A DNA stretch of 64,000 bases, taken from positions 124,001 through 188,000 of the forward strand of contig NZ_VOLT01000002.1 of assembly GCF_007954275.1 (NCBI RefSeq), in the 5' to 3' direction. This stretch comes from Colwellia demingiae (lineage in GTDB: Bacteria > Pseudomonadota > Gammaproteobacteria > Enterobacterales > Alteromonadaceae). A model generated the notes under the pieces. That model was not told where the DNA came from. It saw only the letters and a list, made by a program, of their open reading frames with translations, and searched no databases. Positions 54,425 through 63,677 of the stretch are shown here, piece by piece. The number at the start of each line of letters is the position of its first letter. Position 1 is the stretch's first letter. A program made the translations under genes and the position numbers.

Positions 54425-55306
54425 ATGAATTTGAAACGTCTTGAATATTTTTGTCAATTAGCCGTTCTGGGTAACTTTACTCGGGCAGCACATAAAATAG
54501 GCATTGCTCAACCAGCTCTTACCATTGCTATTCAAAAACTAGAGCAAGAAGTTGGGCTGAAATTGATTAATAGAGCTGAAAAGAACGCCTTATTAACCGC
54601 TGAAGGTGAAGTATTATATAAACTGGCAACTCAGCTATTAAGCCAAGCAAAACAGCTTGAATTAGAATTAGAAGAGCTCAAAGACCTAGAGCAAGGCACT
54701 ATTCGATTTGGTGTTTCCGCTATGATGGGCTCATATTACTTCCCAAAAGTACTAACGACTTTTAAACAAAAATACCCGAAAATAAAAATGCACTTAGTTG
54801 ATCAAGGCACGGCTGCACTTGAGAAAATGTTACTCAATGGTGAGCTTGATTTAGCCTTAGTACGTAGTGATTCAGAAAATCCGCAACTGCGTTACACTGA
54901 GCTTTTTAATGAGGAAGTCGTTGCAGCTATGGCCAGTTCTCATCCACTAGCTAATGAGCAAAGCATATCATTAGCACAATTTTGTCAGCAGCCACTGGTG
55001 CTGTTTCATGAAGGGTATTTCTTACGTGAAGTCGTCGGTCAATATTCCAAAAAAAATCACTTAGCTTTAGATGTTCGTATGGAAACCAATCTTATTGAAC
55101 TGCAAAAATCATTGGTGCGCAATGACGTGGGTATTACTACTTGTTTATCGCGTATTTTACAAAACGAACAACAGATGACATCAACACCTTTTGAGCCAAA
55201 AATTGAATTTAAGTTGAGTTTGGCATGGAAAAAAAATCATTACCTGTCTAAAGCCAGTAAAGCGTTCATGACACATTTAAGCTCAACGCTTGAGCCTATG
55301 GATTAA
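54425..55306 (+). CDS. LysR-family transcriptional regulator (CynR/OxyR-like subgroup)
   Basis: 293 residues. The N-terminal helix-turn-helix is MNLKRLEYFCQLAVLGNFTRAAHKIGIAQPALTIAIQKLE-type (residues 1-58); the effector domain follows with the usual FGVSAMMGSYYFPKVL start. It is divergent from glaH-lhgO and so is the likely regulator of glutarate hydroxylation, with glutarate or L-2-hydroxyglutarate as possible inducers (inference). In other bacteria the corresponding regulator is often GntR-type CsiR, so a LysR here would be a local substitution. Confidence 0.85.
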   Translation: MNLKRLEYFCQLAVLGNFTRAAHKIGIAQPALTIAIQKLEQEVGLKLINRAEKNALLTAEGEVLYKLATQLLSQAKQLELELEELKDLEQGTIRFGVSAMMGSYYFPKVLTTFKQKYPKIKMHLVDQGTAALEKMLLNGELDLALVRSDSENPQLRYTELFNEEVVAAMASSHPLANEQSISLAQFCQQPLVLFHEGYFLREVVGQYSKKNHLALDVRMETNLIELQKSLVRNDVGITTCLSRILQNEQQMTSTPFEPKIEFKLSLAWKKNHYLSKASKAFMTHLSSTLEPMD

Positions 55307-55357
55307 TTGCACTTTTAACAGCAGACAACGATGAATTAGATAGGCGTAAATAATTCA

Positions 55358-55514
55358 TATCAATTAGATTAATTAATGGTTCAAATTTTAATAAATATAA
55401 ATTTTCAAGAACGAGGCACTTGATTGAGTAATAGCTGGCTATTGGGATTGAAAGCAACGATGTTACTGGATATTTAGGCTATTTAAATTGATCACTTAGT
55501 TAATTTTATTGGTA
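55358..55514. repeat. Family 3 element, copy 2 (157 bp)
   Basis: Same length and orientation as 25137-25293, with the identical interior segments TTGATTGAGTAATAGCTGGC and GGGATTGAAAGCAACGATGT. The left end has one change (TATCAATT). It lies between the convergent LysR and aminotransferase genes. No coding frame. Confidence 0.85.
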
Positions 55515-55515
55515 T

Positions 55516-55541
55516 AAGTCACTACTGAGGAGTAGTGACTT
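55516..55541. terminator. Bidirectional terminator hairpin
   Basis: AAGTCACTACT and AGTAGTGACTT form a perfect 11-bp stem with a GAGG loop between the convergent LysR and aminotransferase genes. It directly abuts the family 3 element. Confidence 0.6.
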
Positions 55542-55571
55542 TATTGATACAGAATCGAAACTAAATTGACT

Positions 55572-56927
55572 TTAAATAAGGTTATAAAACCTAGCTGTAT
55601 CGTCTAGTGTCTTTTTAGCTTTCTCTATTAACTCATCAATTTCGGCTTTTGTAATAACCAAAGGTGGTGAGATAACCATGATGTCGCCACATGAACGCAT
55701 AATTAAACCATTGTCCATTGAATAATCACGACAAACACCACCACCCGCTGAATTAGGTGCTAAGCGTTCTTTAGTTGCCTTATTTTTAACAAGTTCAATC
55801 GCTGCAACCATACCTAAACCACGTGCTTCACCAACAATAGGATGGTCAGCAAGTTCTTGCCAGCGTTTTTGTAGATAAGGTGAAGTCTCAGCTTTAACTT
55901 GCTCAACAATACCTTCAGACTCTAAAATTTCGATATTTTTTAGCGCAACAGCCGCCGCCACAGGATGACCTGAATAAGTGTAACCATGGTTAAAGTCTGC
56001 ACCTTCTCCGATCACTACATCTGCAACTTTATCTGAGATTATAACGCCGCCAATAGGCAAGTAACCTGAAGACATTCCTTTAGCGATAGTAATCATGTCA
56101 GGTTTTAAATCAAAGTATTCACTAGCGAACCAATCGCCTGTACGACCAAAGCCCGAAATAACTTCATCTAAAATAAAGAGAATATCGTACTTTGCTAGAA
56201 TTCTTTTGATTTCAGGCCAGTAGCTATCTGGAGGAGTTATAACCCCACCAGCACCTTGGAAAGGTTCTGCAATAAAAGCGGCAACGTTCTCTTCACCTAC
56301 CTCTAATATTTTAGTTTCCAACGATTGAGCAGCTTTAAGTCCAAATTCATCTTGAGATAAATCACCGCCTTCAGCAAACCAATAAGGTTGATCAACATGC
56401 ACAATACCCTCAATAGGTAAGTCACCTTGTTCATGCATATAACCCATGCCACCTAGACTTGCCGCAGCAACGGTAGATCCGTGGTAAGCATTTTTACGAC
56501 TGATAAAGGTTTTCTTAGTTGGCTGCCCTTTTAAGTCCCAGTATCTTCGCACCATTCTAAAGTTTGTGTCATTCGCATCAGAGCCTGAGCCAGTAAAAAA
56601 CACCTTATTCATATGTGCAGGAGCAAGAGAGGCTATTTTTGCAGCTAAGTTAGTCGCTGGTGCCGTGGTAGTTTTAAAGAACAAGTTGTAATAAGGCAAC
56701 TCTGTCATTTGTTGACTTGCTGCTTCAACAAGCTCTTTACGACCATAACCAATATTTACACACCACAAACCCGCCATGCCATCGAGATATTTTTTACCAT
56801 TATCTTCGTAGATATAAACACCTTCAGCTTTAGATATTAATTTAATACCTTTTTCTGCTAGCTCTTTATTATCACTAAATGGTTGGAAGTGATGTGCTGT
56901 ATTTTTTTGCTGAAATTCTGATTTCAT
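55572..56927 (-). CDS. Class III aminotransferase, putrescine/cadaverine--pyruvate type (SpuC-like)
   Basis: 451 residues. Features are the N-terminal HHFQPFSDNKEL, GLWCVNIGYGR, the cofactor loop FFTGSGSDANDTNFRMVR, and the PLP-lysine motif TIAKGMSSGYLPIGGV. These fit the omega-aminotransferase group containing SpuC, which transfers amino groups from putrescine or cadaverine to pyruvate. It is the last gene after gabD and gabT on the same strand (79-base gap with a hairpin). In this setting, deamination of cadaverine towards 5-aminovalerate is plausible; beta-alanine or taurine are alternatives. Confidence 0.82.
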   Translation of the reverse strand: MKSEFQQKNTAHHFQPFSDNKELAEKGIKLISKAEGVYIYEDNGKKYLDGMAGLWCVNIGYGRKELVEAASQQMTELPYYNLFFKTTTAPATNLAAKIASLAPAHMNKVFFTGSGSDANDTNFRMVRRYWDLKGQPTKKTFISRKNAYHGSTVAAASLGGMGYMHEQGDLPIEGIVHVDQPYWFAEGGDLSQDEFGLKAAQSLETKILEVGEENVAAFIAEPFQGAGGVITPPDSYWPEIKRILAKYDILFILDEVISGFGRTGDWFASEYFDLKPDMITIAKGMSSGYLPIGGVIISDKVADVVIGEGADFNHGYTYSGHPVAAAVALKNIEILESEGIVEQVKAETSPYLQKRWQELADHPIVGEARGLGMVAAIELVKNKATKERLAPNSAGGGVCRDYSMDNGLIMRSCGDIMVISPPLVITKAEIDELIEKAKKTLDDTARFYNLI

Positions 56928-56959
56928 AACATAACCTTTTAATTTTTATTATAAATTAT

Positions 56960-56976
56960 CCGCCCTATGAGGGCGG
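56960..56976 (-). terminator. GC-rich hairpin between gabT and the second aminotransferase
   Basis: CCGCCCT-ATG-AGGGCGG is a perfect 7-bp stem with a 3-base loop in otherwise A/T-rich DNA. On the minus strand it is followed by ATAATTTATAATAAAAATT. It could attenuate read-through or protect the upstream mRNA end. Confidence 0.5.
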
Positions 56977-57006
56977 TCTGTTTAAAACGTTTTTAAAAAT
57001 TACACT

Positions 57007-58293
57007 TTATTGAGCGAGTTCTTTGAACATATTTTCGAATGCATCTAAGCCTTCTGTTAACACTTCATCTGAAATGGTAAGTGGCGGTAAGAAACGGATA
57101 ACATTGCCGTAAAAACCACACGCGAGTAATACCAGACCATTCTTGGCCGCGTTAGCAATAATCGCTTGCGTTAATTCAGTGTTTGGTTGCTCTGCATCGC
57201 CATTTTGGATTAACTCCATGGCAATCATTGAACCTTGATTACGTACCTCTAAAATGAGTTCAGGGAATGCCGTTTTTAACTGACTTAAACGGTGGTTAAA
57301 TTGTTCACCAATGTGCGCTGAACGTTCAACTAAACTTTCTTCTTTAATAATATCTAGCACCGCTAATGCTGCAGCACATGCCACTGGAGAACCACCATAA
57401 GTTCCGCCTAAACCACCTGGTAATGGTGCATCCATTACTTCACTTTTACCTACAACAGCAGCAATGGGGAAACCACCTGCAATGCCTTTTGCCATAGTCA
57501 TTAAGTCTGCTTCAACACCTGAGTGTTCAAAAGCAAACATTTTGCCTGTACGACCAAAGCCCGTTTGAATCTCGTCAGCAATTAACATAATTCCATGCTG
57601 ATCACAGAGTTGACGTAAGGCTTGCAAAAACTCAGTAGGTGCAGCATAAAAACCACCCTCACCTTGAACAGGTTCAACAATAATGGCTGCAACATCGCTA
57701 GGTGCGATATCGACTTTAAATAAGTTTTCAAGGGCTTTTAAAGATTGCTTAACCGTAATGTCATGACATTCGATTGGGAATGGGGCATGAAAAATATCAC
57801 CAGGAAATGGACCAAATAAGTTTTTATAGGGTGTGATTTTACCTGTTAGCGCCATCGTTAAGTTAGTACGTCCGTGAAAGCCACCATTAAAGGCAATAAC
57901 ACCACGACGACCAGTATAAGCACGAGCAATTTTCACACAATTTTCAACGGCTTCAGCGCCTGTTGAAACAAATATCGCTTTTTTCTCAGAATCGCCAGGG
58001 GCGATATCGATCAGTTTTTCAGCTAATTCAACAGCAACTTCATAAGGGTTAACCATGACACAAGTATGACTAAATTTATCTAACTGTGCTTTTGCAGCAG
58101 CGACAACTTTTGGGTGGCTGTGACCAGTATTACAAACCGCAATACCCGCACCAAAGTCGATATAACGATTACCTTCTACATCCCATATTTCTGAGTTTTC
58201 TGCACGTTCTACATACACTGGGTACATATTGCCTTGGCCACGCGCGATCACTTTAGTCTTTCTGCTTTGTAACTCTTGATTTGATGTTGTCAT
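57007..58293 (-). CDS. gabT: 4-aminobutyrate/5-aminovalerate aminotransferase
   Basis: With the ATG at 58293 it has 428 residues (the frame is open to 58335). Motifs: VEGNRYIDFGAGIAV, VSTGAEAVENCVKIARAYTGR, FNGGFHGRTNLTMALTGK, DEIQTGFGRTGKMFAFEHSG and the PLP lysine in TMAKGIAGGFPIAAV. GabT and DavT cannot be told apart by sequence alone. The glutarate genes nearby suggest 5-aminovalerate to glutarate semialdehyde, with GABA as another substrate. It lies 96 bases after gabD in the same operon. Confidence 0.93.
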   Translation of the reverse strand: MTTSNQELQSRKTKVIARGQGNMYPVYVERAENSEIWDVEGNRYIDFGAGIAVCNTGHSHPKVVAAAKAQLDKFSHTCVMVNPYEVAVELAEKLIDIAPGDSEKKAIFVSTGAEAVENCVKIARAYTGRRGVIAFNGGFHGRTNLTMALTGKITPYKNLFGPFPGDIFHAPFPIECHDITVKQSLKALENLFKVDIAPSDVAAIIVEPVQGEGGFYAAPTEFLQALRQLCDQHGIMLIADEIQTGFGRTGKMFAFEHSGVEADLMTMAKGIAGGFPIAAVVGKSEVMDAPLPGGLGGTYGGSPVACAAALAVLDIIKEESLVERSAHIGEQFNHRLSQLKTAFPELILEVRNQGSMIAMELIQNGDAEQPNTELTQAIIANAAKNGLVLLACGFYGNVIRFLPPLTISDEVLTEGLDAFENMFKELAQ

Positions 58294-58389
58294 TGTATTG
58301 TCTCTAAATTCTTTTCTAAATGGTGAGAGAGACACTTTTGTATAACTCTCTCGACATAATATAAATTGGGTTAAATTGCCTAAACGAAA

Positions 58390-59874
58390 TTATTTATCTA
58401 AACCGCCCATACATAGGTACTTAATTTCTAAGTAATCATCCAAACCGTATTTTGAACCTTCTCGGCCATTACCCGATTGCTTAACACCACCAAATGGGGC
58501 GGCGGCGTTAGAAATAATGCCTTCATTAATACCAACCATGCCAAACTCAAGGCCTTCAGCAACTCGCCAAACCGTACCAATGTCACGAGAATAGAAATAC
58601 GCCGCTAAGCCGTATTCTGTATCGTTGGCAAGTTCAATCGCTTCTTCTTCCGTTTCAAAAGCAATAATAGGTGATACTGGGCCAAAGATTTCATTGGCTG
58701 CAATTGGCATATCATTGGTAACGCCAGTGAGAATAGTTGGCTGATAGAACAGCTCACCTGCTTCTGAGCGCTGTCCGCCAAAGGCAACTTTTGCACCTGC
58801 AGCGATAGAGTCGGCAACTAATTTTTCAACATCACAGACCGCTTTGTCTGTAATCATTGGGCCAAGGTTAACGCCCTCGACTAAACCATCACCAATGTGT
58901 AATTCAGCTACTGCATTTTTGAATTTTTCTGTAAATTCTTCTAATACGCCTTGTTGTACAAGAATACGATTGGTACAAACACAAGTTTGACCTGCATTAC
59001 GGTATTTAGAAATAATCGCGCCTTGTACAGCAGCGTCAATGTCAGCATCATTAAAGACAATGAATGGTGCATTACCACCTAATTCCATTGATACTTTTTT
59101 CACGGTTGTTGCACATTGAGTCAATAACAATTTACCAACGCCTGTCGAACCGGTGAATGTGAATTTTGCAACATCAGGATGTTGTGTTAATACTTGTCCC
59201 ATACCTCGAGAGTTACTACCAACAACAACATTAAATACGCCAGCTGGAATACCTGCTCGCTCTGCTAATTCAGCCATCGCTAATGCCGATAACGGCGTTG
59301 ACTCAGAGGGTCTAACAACAAAGGTACAGCCTGCAGCTAATGCAGCAGCGGCTTTACGAGCAATCATCGCATTTGGGAAGTTCCATGGGGTAATAGAAGC
59401 AACTACACCAACTGGCTGCTTAATAACAACAATTTTTTTATCACTCGAAAGCGCAGGGATGGTATCGCCATAAACGCGTTTACCTTCTTCAGCAAACCAT
59501 TCTAAGAATGCCGCACCATAAGCAATTTCACCTTTAGCTTCAGCCAAAGGTTTACCTTGCTCTAACGTTAAGATACGCCCTAGGTCATCTTGATTTTCCA
59601 TCACTAAATTAAACCAATTACGTAATAAAGTTGCACGTTCATTGGCTGATTTAGCAGACCACATTTTTAATGCACCTTTGGCAGCAGACACGGCCAATTC
59701 AGTTTCGGCTACATCAGCATTACTCACTTGAGCAACAACTTCCCCTGTCGATGGGTTGATTACTGGAAATTGCGTTTCACTGCTATGCCAACTGCCGTTA
59801 ATATATGAAAATGGTTTGATAAGCTGGCTGTCTTTTATGCCCGCGGCTTCTAAATTACAAGTAACTTCAGTCAT
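58390..59874 (-). CDS. gabD: Succinate/glutarate-semialdehyde dehydrogenase
   Basis: A 494-residue NAD(P)-dependent aldehyde dehydrogenase of the GabD/DavD type. Catalytic Cys is in NAGQTCVCTNR, the general-base Glu in MELGGNAPF, and the nucleotide site is FTGSTGVGKLL. With GabT it would turn GABA to succinate, or 5-aminovalerate to glutarate. It is first in the gabD-gabT-aminotransferase operon and divergent from a LysR gene across 105 bases that contain inverted half-sites. Confidence 0.94.
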   Translation of the reverse strand: MTEVTCNLEAAGIKDSQLIKPFSYINGSWHSSETQFPVINPSTGEVVAQVSNADVAETELAVSAAKGALKMWSAKSANERATLLRNWFNLVMENQDDLGRILTLEQGKPLAEAKGEIAYGAAFLEWFAEEGKRVYGDTIPALSSDKKIVVIKQPVGVVASITPWNFPNAMIARKAAAALAAGCTFVVRPSESTPLSALAMAELAERAGIPAGVFNVVVGSNSRGMGQVLTQHPDVAKFTFTGSTGVGKLLLTQCATTVKKVSMELGGNAPFIVFNDADIDAAVQGAIISKYRNAGQTCVCTNRILVQQGVLEEFTEKFKNAVAELHIGDGLVEGVNLGPMITDKAVCDVEKLVADSIAAGAKVAFGGQRSEAGELFYQPTILTGVTNDMPIAANEIFGPVSPIIAFETEEEAIELANDTEYGLAAYFYSRDIGTVWRVAEGLEFGMVGINEGIISNAAAPFGGVKQSGNGREGSKYGLDDYLEIKYLCMGGLDK

Positions 59875-59917
59875 GGTTTTATCTCGCTAGTTATTTAATA
59901 AACAATAACGGTATTGA

Positions 59918-59958
59918 AACCTAGTTTTAATTAAGGTTAAATACAAAACAATAAACCT
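59918..59958. promoter_or_regulatory. LysR-type half-site array between gabD and lysR
   Basis: AACCT (59918-59922), 11 bases, AGGTT (59934-59938), 15 bases, AACCT (59954-59958). The first pair forms a textbook T-N11-A LysR box. The third half-site suggests a recognition plus activation site layout. Confidence 0.5.
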
Positions 59959-59979
59959 TTAGTTTGAAGTAGACAAAAC

Positions 59980-60903
59980 ATGTATAAACACTCGATTATT
60001 CCTAAACCGGTTAGTGAATATGATTTACGTTTGCTGCGTATTTTCATCTCCGTGGTCGAACATGGCGGATTTTCCTCGGCAGCTAATGCATTAGGGATAA
60101 CGCGTTCAACCATTAGTGTGCATATGTCTAATTTAGAAACTCGTATGAAATTAAAATTGTGTTTACGCGGCCGAGGTGGTTTTTCTTTAACTGAAGATGG
60201 CCAGGCTGTTTACCAAGCTGTACTTGATTTATTTGCCACAATGGATGATTTCTCTTTATTAATTGATAGCTTAGGCAGTGAATTAAGTGGCGAATTAATA
60301 ATTTTGTGTGCTGATCAACTTGACGAAAGCAAACAGCATAAAATGGCGCAAGTTATTAAAAAAATTAATGATGTTTCACCGAATTTACACTTAGTGTTAG
60401 ATGGAGACTCTATCTCAAATATAGAGAAATCTCTGCTAAAAGATAAAGCCCATATAGCTTTGTTTCCGAGCTATCAGCAAATAGAAGGATTGCAATACCA
60501 ACCGCTATTTAGTGAGTCCATTTATTTATGCTGTGGCAAGCAACATCCTTTTTTTAATCAAGTTGATACTGCTATATCTGAAGAAATATTAGGGGAAGCC
60601 GCTGCTATACACCCTGGCATCAATATAGATTTAGCCGGTAAACAACAATTAGAAAAACTTAATTTATCAGCAAAGTCTTATCAATTTGATACCCGTAAAG
60701 CGATGATTCTATCTGGCTGTTATATAGGCTTTATGCAACAAAGTTTTATTCAAGCAGAACTAAACCGTGGCGAGATAAGAATAATAAAACCCAACAGTCA
60801 TCATTATCAATTTAGATTATCTTTAGTGAGTAAGAAAACCCCCAGAGAAGTCAAAAAAATTGAGTTATTAAAAAGTGTATTTTCCGAGGTATTTGAGCTG
60901 TAA
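59980..60903 (+). CDS. LysR-family transcriptional regulator of the gabD operon
   Basis: 307 residues; the winged helix is at about 13-72 (LRLLRIFISVVEHGGFSSAANALGITRSTISVHMSNLE) and the effector domain follows. LysR proteins of this type often sit divergent from aldehyde dehydrogenase/aminotransferase genes. Its position implies control of gabD-gabT-aminotransferase, and possibly of the gcdH genes downstream. The inducer is unknown. Confidence 0.87.
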   Translation: MYKHSIIPKPVSEYDLRLLRIFISVVEHGGFSSAANALGITRSTISVHMSNLETRMKLKLCLRGRGGFSLTEDGQAVYQAVLDLFATMDDFSLLIDSLGSELSGELIILCADQLDESKQHKMAQVIKKINDVSPNLHLVLDGDSISNIEKSLLKDKAHIALFPSYQQIEGLQYQPLFSESIYLCCGKQHPFFNQVDTAISEEILGEAAAIHPGINIDLAGKQQLEKLNLSAKSYQFDTRKAMILSGCYIGFMQQSFIQAELNRGEIRIIKPNSHHYQFRLSLVSKKTPREVKKIELLKSVFSEVFEL

Positions 60904-60904
60904 A

Positions 60905-60965
60905 TATACCCAAACCACTTAAACTACGTGTTCTATGCAAACTGAAACAATCTGCCTCGCGTATA
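60905..60965. repeat. Relic of a family 1 element (about 61 bp)
   Basis: TATACCCAAACCACTTAAA matches the left end of the 53-bp copy at 6428 (TATACCCAAGCGACTTAAA). The right side (TCTGCCTCGCGTATA) is a degenerate match to the right end. It starts 2 bases after the LysR stop. Confidence 0.5.
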
Positions 60966-60967
60966 AA

Positions 60968-61003
60968 AAACAGGGGTTATACCCATTGGTATAACCCCTG
61001 TTT
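60968..61003. terminator. Strong bidirectional terminator
   Basis: AAACAGGGGTTATACC and its inverted copy form a perfect 16-bp stem with a CATT loop between the convergent lysR and gcdH genes. The A and T tails suit both strands. Confidence 0.88.
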
Positions 61004-61029
61004 ACTTCTTTAGCGGAAATAATATTAAT

Positions 61030-62214
61030 TTAGTAGAAGGCTTGTAAACCCGTTTGCGCACGACCGAGTATTAAACCATGCACATCGTACGTCCCCTCAT
61101 AGGTATTTACAGTTTCTAAATTAACCATATGACGAATCACATGAAACTCATCTGAAATACCGTTACCGCCATGCATGTCACGAGCCATACGAGCAATATC
61201 AAGTGACTTACCACAGTTGTTACGCTTAACCATTGATATCATAGTAGGATCCCACTTTTTGGTATCAATAATACGACCAACACGTAGTGATGCCTGTAAG
61301 CCTAACGATATTTCGGTTTGCATATTAGCGAGTTTAGTTTGGAATAACTGTGTTTGTGCAAGCGGACGTTTAAATTGAATACGATCTAAACCGTACTGAC
61401 GTGCACCATGCCAACAGAATTCAGCCGCACCCAGAGCCCCCCAAGAAATACCATATCTCGCCATATTTAAACAACCAAATGGCCCCGCTAAACCGCGTAT
61501 TTCAGGAAACATATTTTCTTCTGGCACAAAAACATTATCCATTACAATTTCACCCGTAATTGAGGTACGTAAAGATATTTTACCTTCAATTTTTGGTGCC
61601 GATAAACCTTCCATGCCTTTTTCTAAAACAAAACCGCAAATTTTATTTCCTTCGGCTTCATTTTTTGCCCACACGACAAAGACATCGGCGATAGGTGAAT
61701 TGGTGATCCACATTTTTGCCCCAGTTAAACGATAACCACCGTCTACTTTCTTCGCCCGAGTGATCATACTCGAAGGATCAGAGCCTGAACCCGGTTCTGT
61801 TAAACCGAAACAACCTATGTACTCACCTGTAGCAAGCTTAGGCAAATATTTTTCTTTTTGCTCCGTGGTACCGTACGCATTAATAGGATGCATAACTAAT
61901 GAGGATTGCACGCTCATTGCACTTCTATACCCACTGTCTACACGTTCTACTTCACGAGCGACCAAGCCATAACTTACGTAGTTAACACCTGAACAACCGT
62001 AACCATCAATGGTTGCGCCTAATAACCCAAGCTCACCAAACTGACGCATGATATTTGGGTCAAAGTCCTCATTACGATTCGCCATTAATACACCAGGCAT
62101 TAACTCTTCTTGGCAAAAGGTATGCGCCATGTCACGCACCATTCGTTCATCTTCTGATAATTGGTCGTTAAGTAAAAGTATGTCATCCCAATTGTTTAGT
62201 ACTGAATTTGTCAT
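61030..62214 (-). CDS. gcdH: Glutaryl-CoA dehydrogenase
   Basis: 394 residues, acyl-CoA dehydrogenase fold. The enzyme oxidatively decarboxylates glutaryl-CoA to crotonyl-CoA using FAD. The catalytic base is Glu373 in [11 protein letters not shown], and [15 protein letters not shown] and [18 protein letters not shown] match GcdH specifically. A GGAGGAA ribosome site lies before the ATG. It is 36 bases downstream of the CoA-transferase gene, which would provide its substrate. Confidence 0.95.
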   Translation of the reverse strand: MTNSVLNNWDDILLLNDQLSEDERMVRDMAHTFCQEELMPGVLMANRNEDFDPNIMRQFGELGLLGATIDGYGCSGVNYVSYGLVAREVERVDSGYRSAMSVQSSLVMHPINAYGTTEQKEKYLPKLATGEYIGCFGLTEPGSGSDPSSMITRAKKVDGGYRLTGAKMWITNSPIADVFVVWAKNEAEGNKICGFVLEKGMEGLSAPKIEGKISLRTSITGEIVMDNVFVPEENMFPEIRGLAGPFGCLNMARYGISWGALGAAEFCWHGARQYGLDRIQFKRPLAQTQLFQTKLANMQTEISLGLQASLRVGRIIDTKKWDPTMISMVKRNNCGKSLDIARMARDMHGGNGISDEFHVIRHMVNLETVNTYEGTYDVHGLILGRAQTGLQAFY

Positions 62215-62250
62215 CTTATTCCTCCGTTATAAATGTAGATTTAGTTAAGT

Positions 62251-63423
62251 TTACTTTGATTTTAATATTTCATCGGTGTGCTGCCCTAATGTAGGGGGAG
62301 CAGCGTGATAAGTAATGGGTGTTTGTGAAAATCTTACCGGATTGCCAACCTGAGGCACTTTACCTGCGGTCGGGTGATCTAGCTCAAAAGCCATTTTACG
62401 ATGTTTAATTTGTGGATTTTCAAACACACGGTCAATTGAATTAATTGGACCACAAGGTACATGTACTTCTGAAAGTGCTGCTAACCAATAATCTAATTTT
62501 TCTTTGATAAAGTAAGATTCAAGTAAGGGGATAAGTGTTTCACGATGCTTTACTCGTAATGCATTTGTTGCAAACTGTTTATTATCGCCAACATCTATGC
62601 AACCCAATACGTTGCAACATTTTTGAAATTGAACATCATTTCCAACGGCTAACAGGATATAACCATCTTGCACTTTCATGGCTTGATATGGAACAATATT
62701 TGGATGAGCCGACCCTAATCTTTGTGGCACTTCCCCACTTACTAAATAACTACTGCCTTGATTTGCTAAGCAGGCTACTTGCGTATCTAACAGTGCAATA
62801 TCTATCTGTTGACCTTCGTTCGTTTGAGTTCGATGATATAACGCAGCTAAAATACCCGATACAGCATACATACCTGTCATTAAGTCCGTTGTCGCGACTC
62901 CTACTTTTTGTGGTCCTCCACCGGGTAACGAATCTTTTTCTCCGGTAATGCTCATCAATCCTCCCATCGCTTGAATCATCGCATCGTAACCCGCTCTATT
63001 CGCATACGGGCCATCTTGGCCAAATCCTGTTATTGAACAATAGATAACATCTTTACGGATATTTTTAATACTCTCATAATCTAAGCCGTATTTTTTTAGC
63101 CCGCCAACCTTATAATTTTCAACGACAATATCTGCTTGTTCTACTAACTTATATATTGCTGCTTGTCCTTCAGGACTTGTCATATCTACTTCAATCGACT
63201 TTTTACCTCGATTAGCGGCAAGGTAATAAGCTGATTCCGCAGTATCATCACCCTGCTCATCTTTCACATAAGGAGGACCCCAGTGGCGAGTATCATCTCC
63301 CTTTTCAGGTCGTTCTATCTTCCACACTTCAGCACCATAATCAGCCAATACTTGTGTAGCCCAAGGGCCTGCTAAAATTCGGCTTAGATCGAGTACTTTA
63401 ATTCCGGTGAGTGGGCCTGCCAT
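62251..63423 (-). CDS. Class III (CaiB/BaiF) CoA-transferase, probably glutarate-CoA transferase
   Basis: 390 residues. GIKVLDLSRILAGPWATQVLADYGAEVWKIE at the start is diagnostic of the family, with the catalytic Asp in GVATTDLMTGMYAVSGILAAL. Human SUGCT, a related enzyme, makes glutaryl-CoA from succinyl-CoA. Here the neighbouring gcdH makes the same reaction likely. An AAGGAG site precedes the ATG. It is divergent from an aldehyde dehydrogenase gene. Confidence 0.9.
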   Translation of the reverse strand: MAGPLTGIKVLDLSRILAGPWATQVLADYGAEVWKIERPEKGDDTRHWGPPYVKDEQGDDTAESAYYLAANRGKKSIEVDMTSPEGQAAIYKLVEQADIVVENYKVGGLKKYGLDYESIKNIRKDVIYCSITGFGQDGPYANRAGYDAMIQAMGGLMSITGEKDSLPGGGPQKVGVATTDLMTGMYAVSGILAALYHRTQTNEGQQIDIALLDTQVACLANQGSSYLVSGEVPQRLGSAHPNIVPYQAMKVQDGYILLAVGNDVQFQKCCNVLGCIDVGDNKQFATNALRVKHRETLIPLLESYFIKEKLDYWLAALSEVHVPCGPINSIDRVFENPQIKHRKMAFELDHPTAGKVPQVGNPVRFSQTPITYHAAPPTLGQHTDEILKSK

Positions 63424-63677
63424 TAAATGCTCCTTAAGTGAGAGTGATGATTACTACGCTTTTAAGTTAAAAAACTGAGGCACCATTTACCTCATGATAA
63501 ATCCACTGAGTCGATTACAAATTCAAAGGAAACATATCCATTTTTTACATAACCGTTTATAACCTTATTGAAGTGTTATTTACAACAAAATTTTAATATT
63601 TATTGATGTTTTACGCTTTATTGTTTATTTTATCCAACACTAGAATTATTTAAAATATGCTATAAGGCAATGTGTTT

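Noticed and set aside
62535..62948. 137-codon plus-strand frame opposite the CoA-transferase
   Set aside because: It is antisense to a clear family III CoA-transferase and shows no signal, motif or ribosome site of its own.
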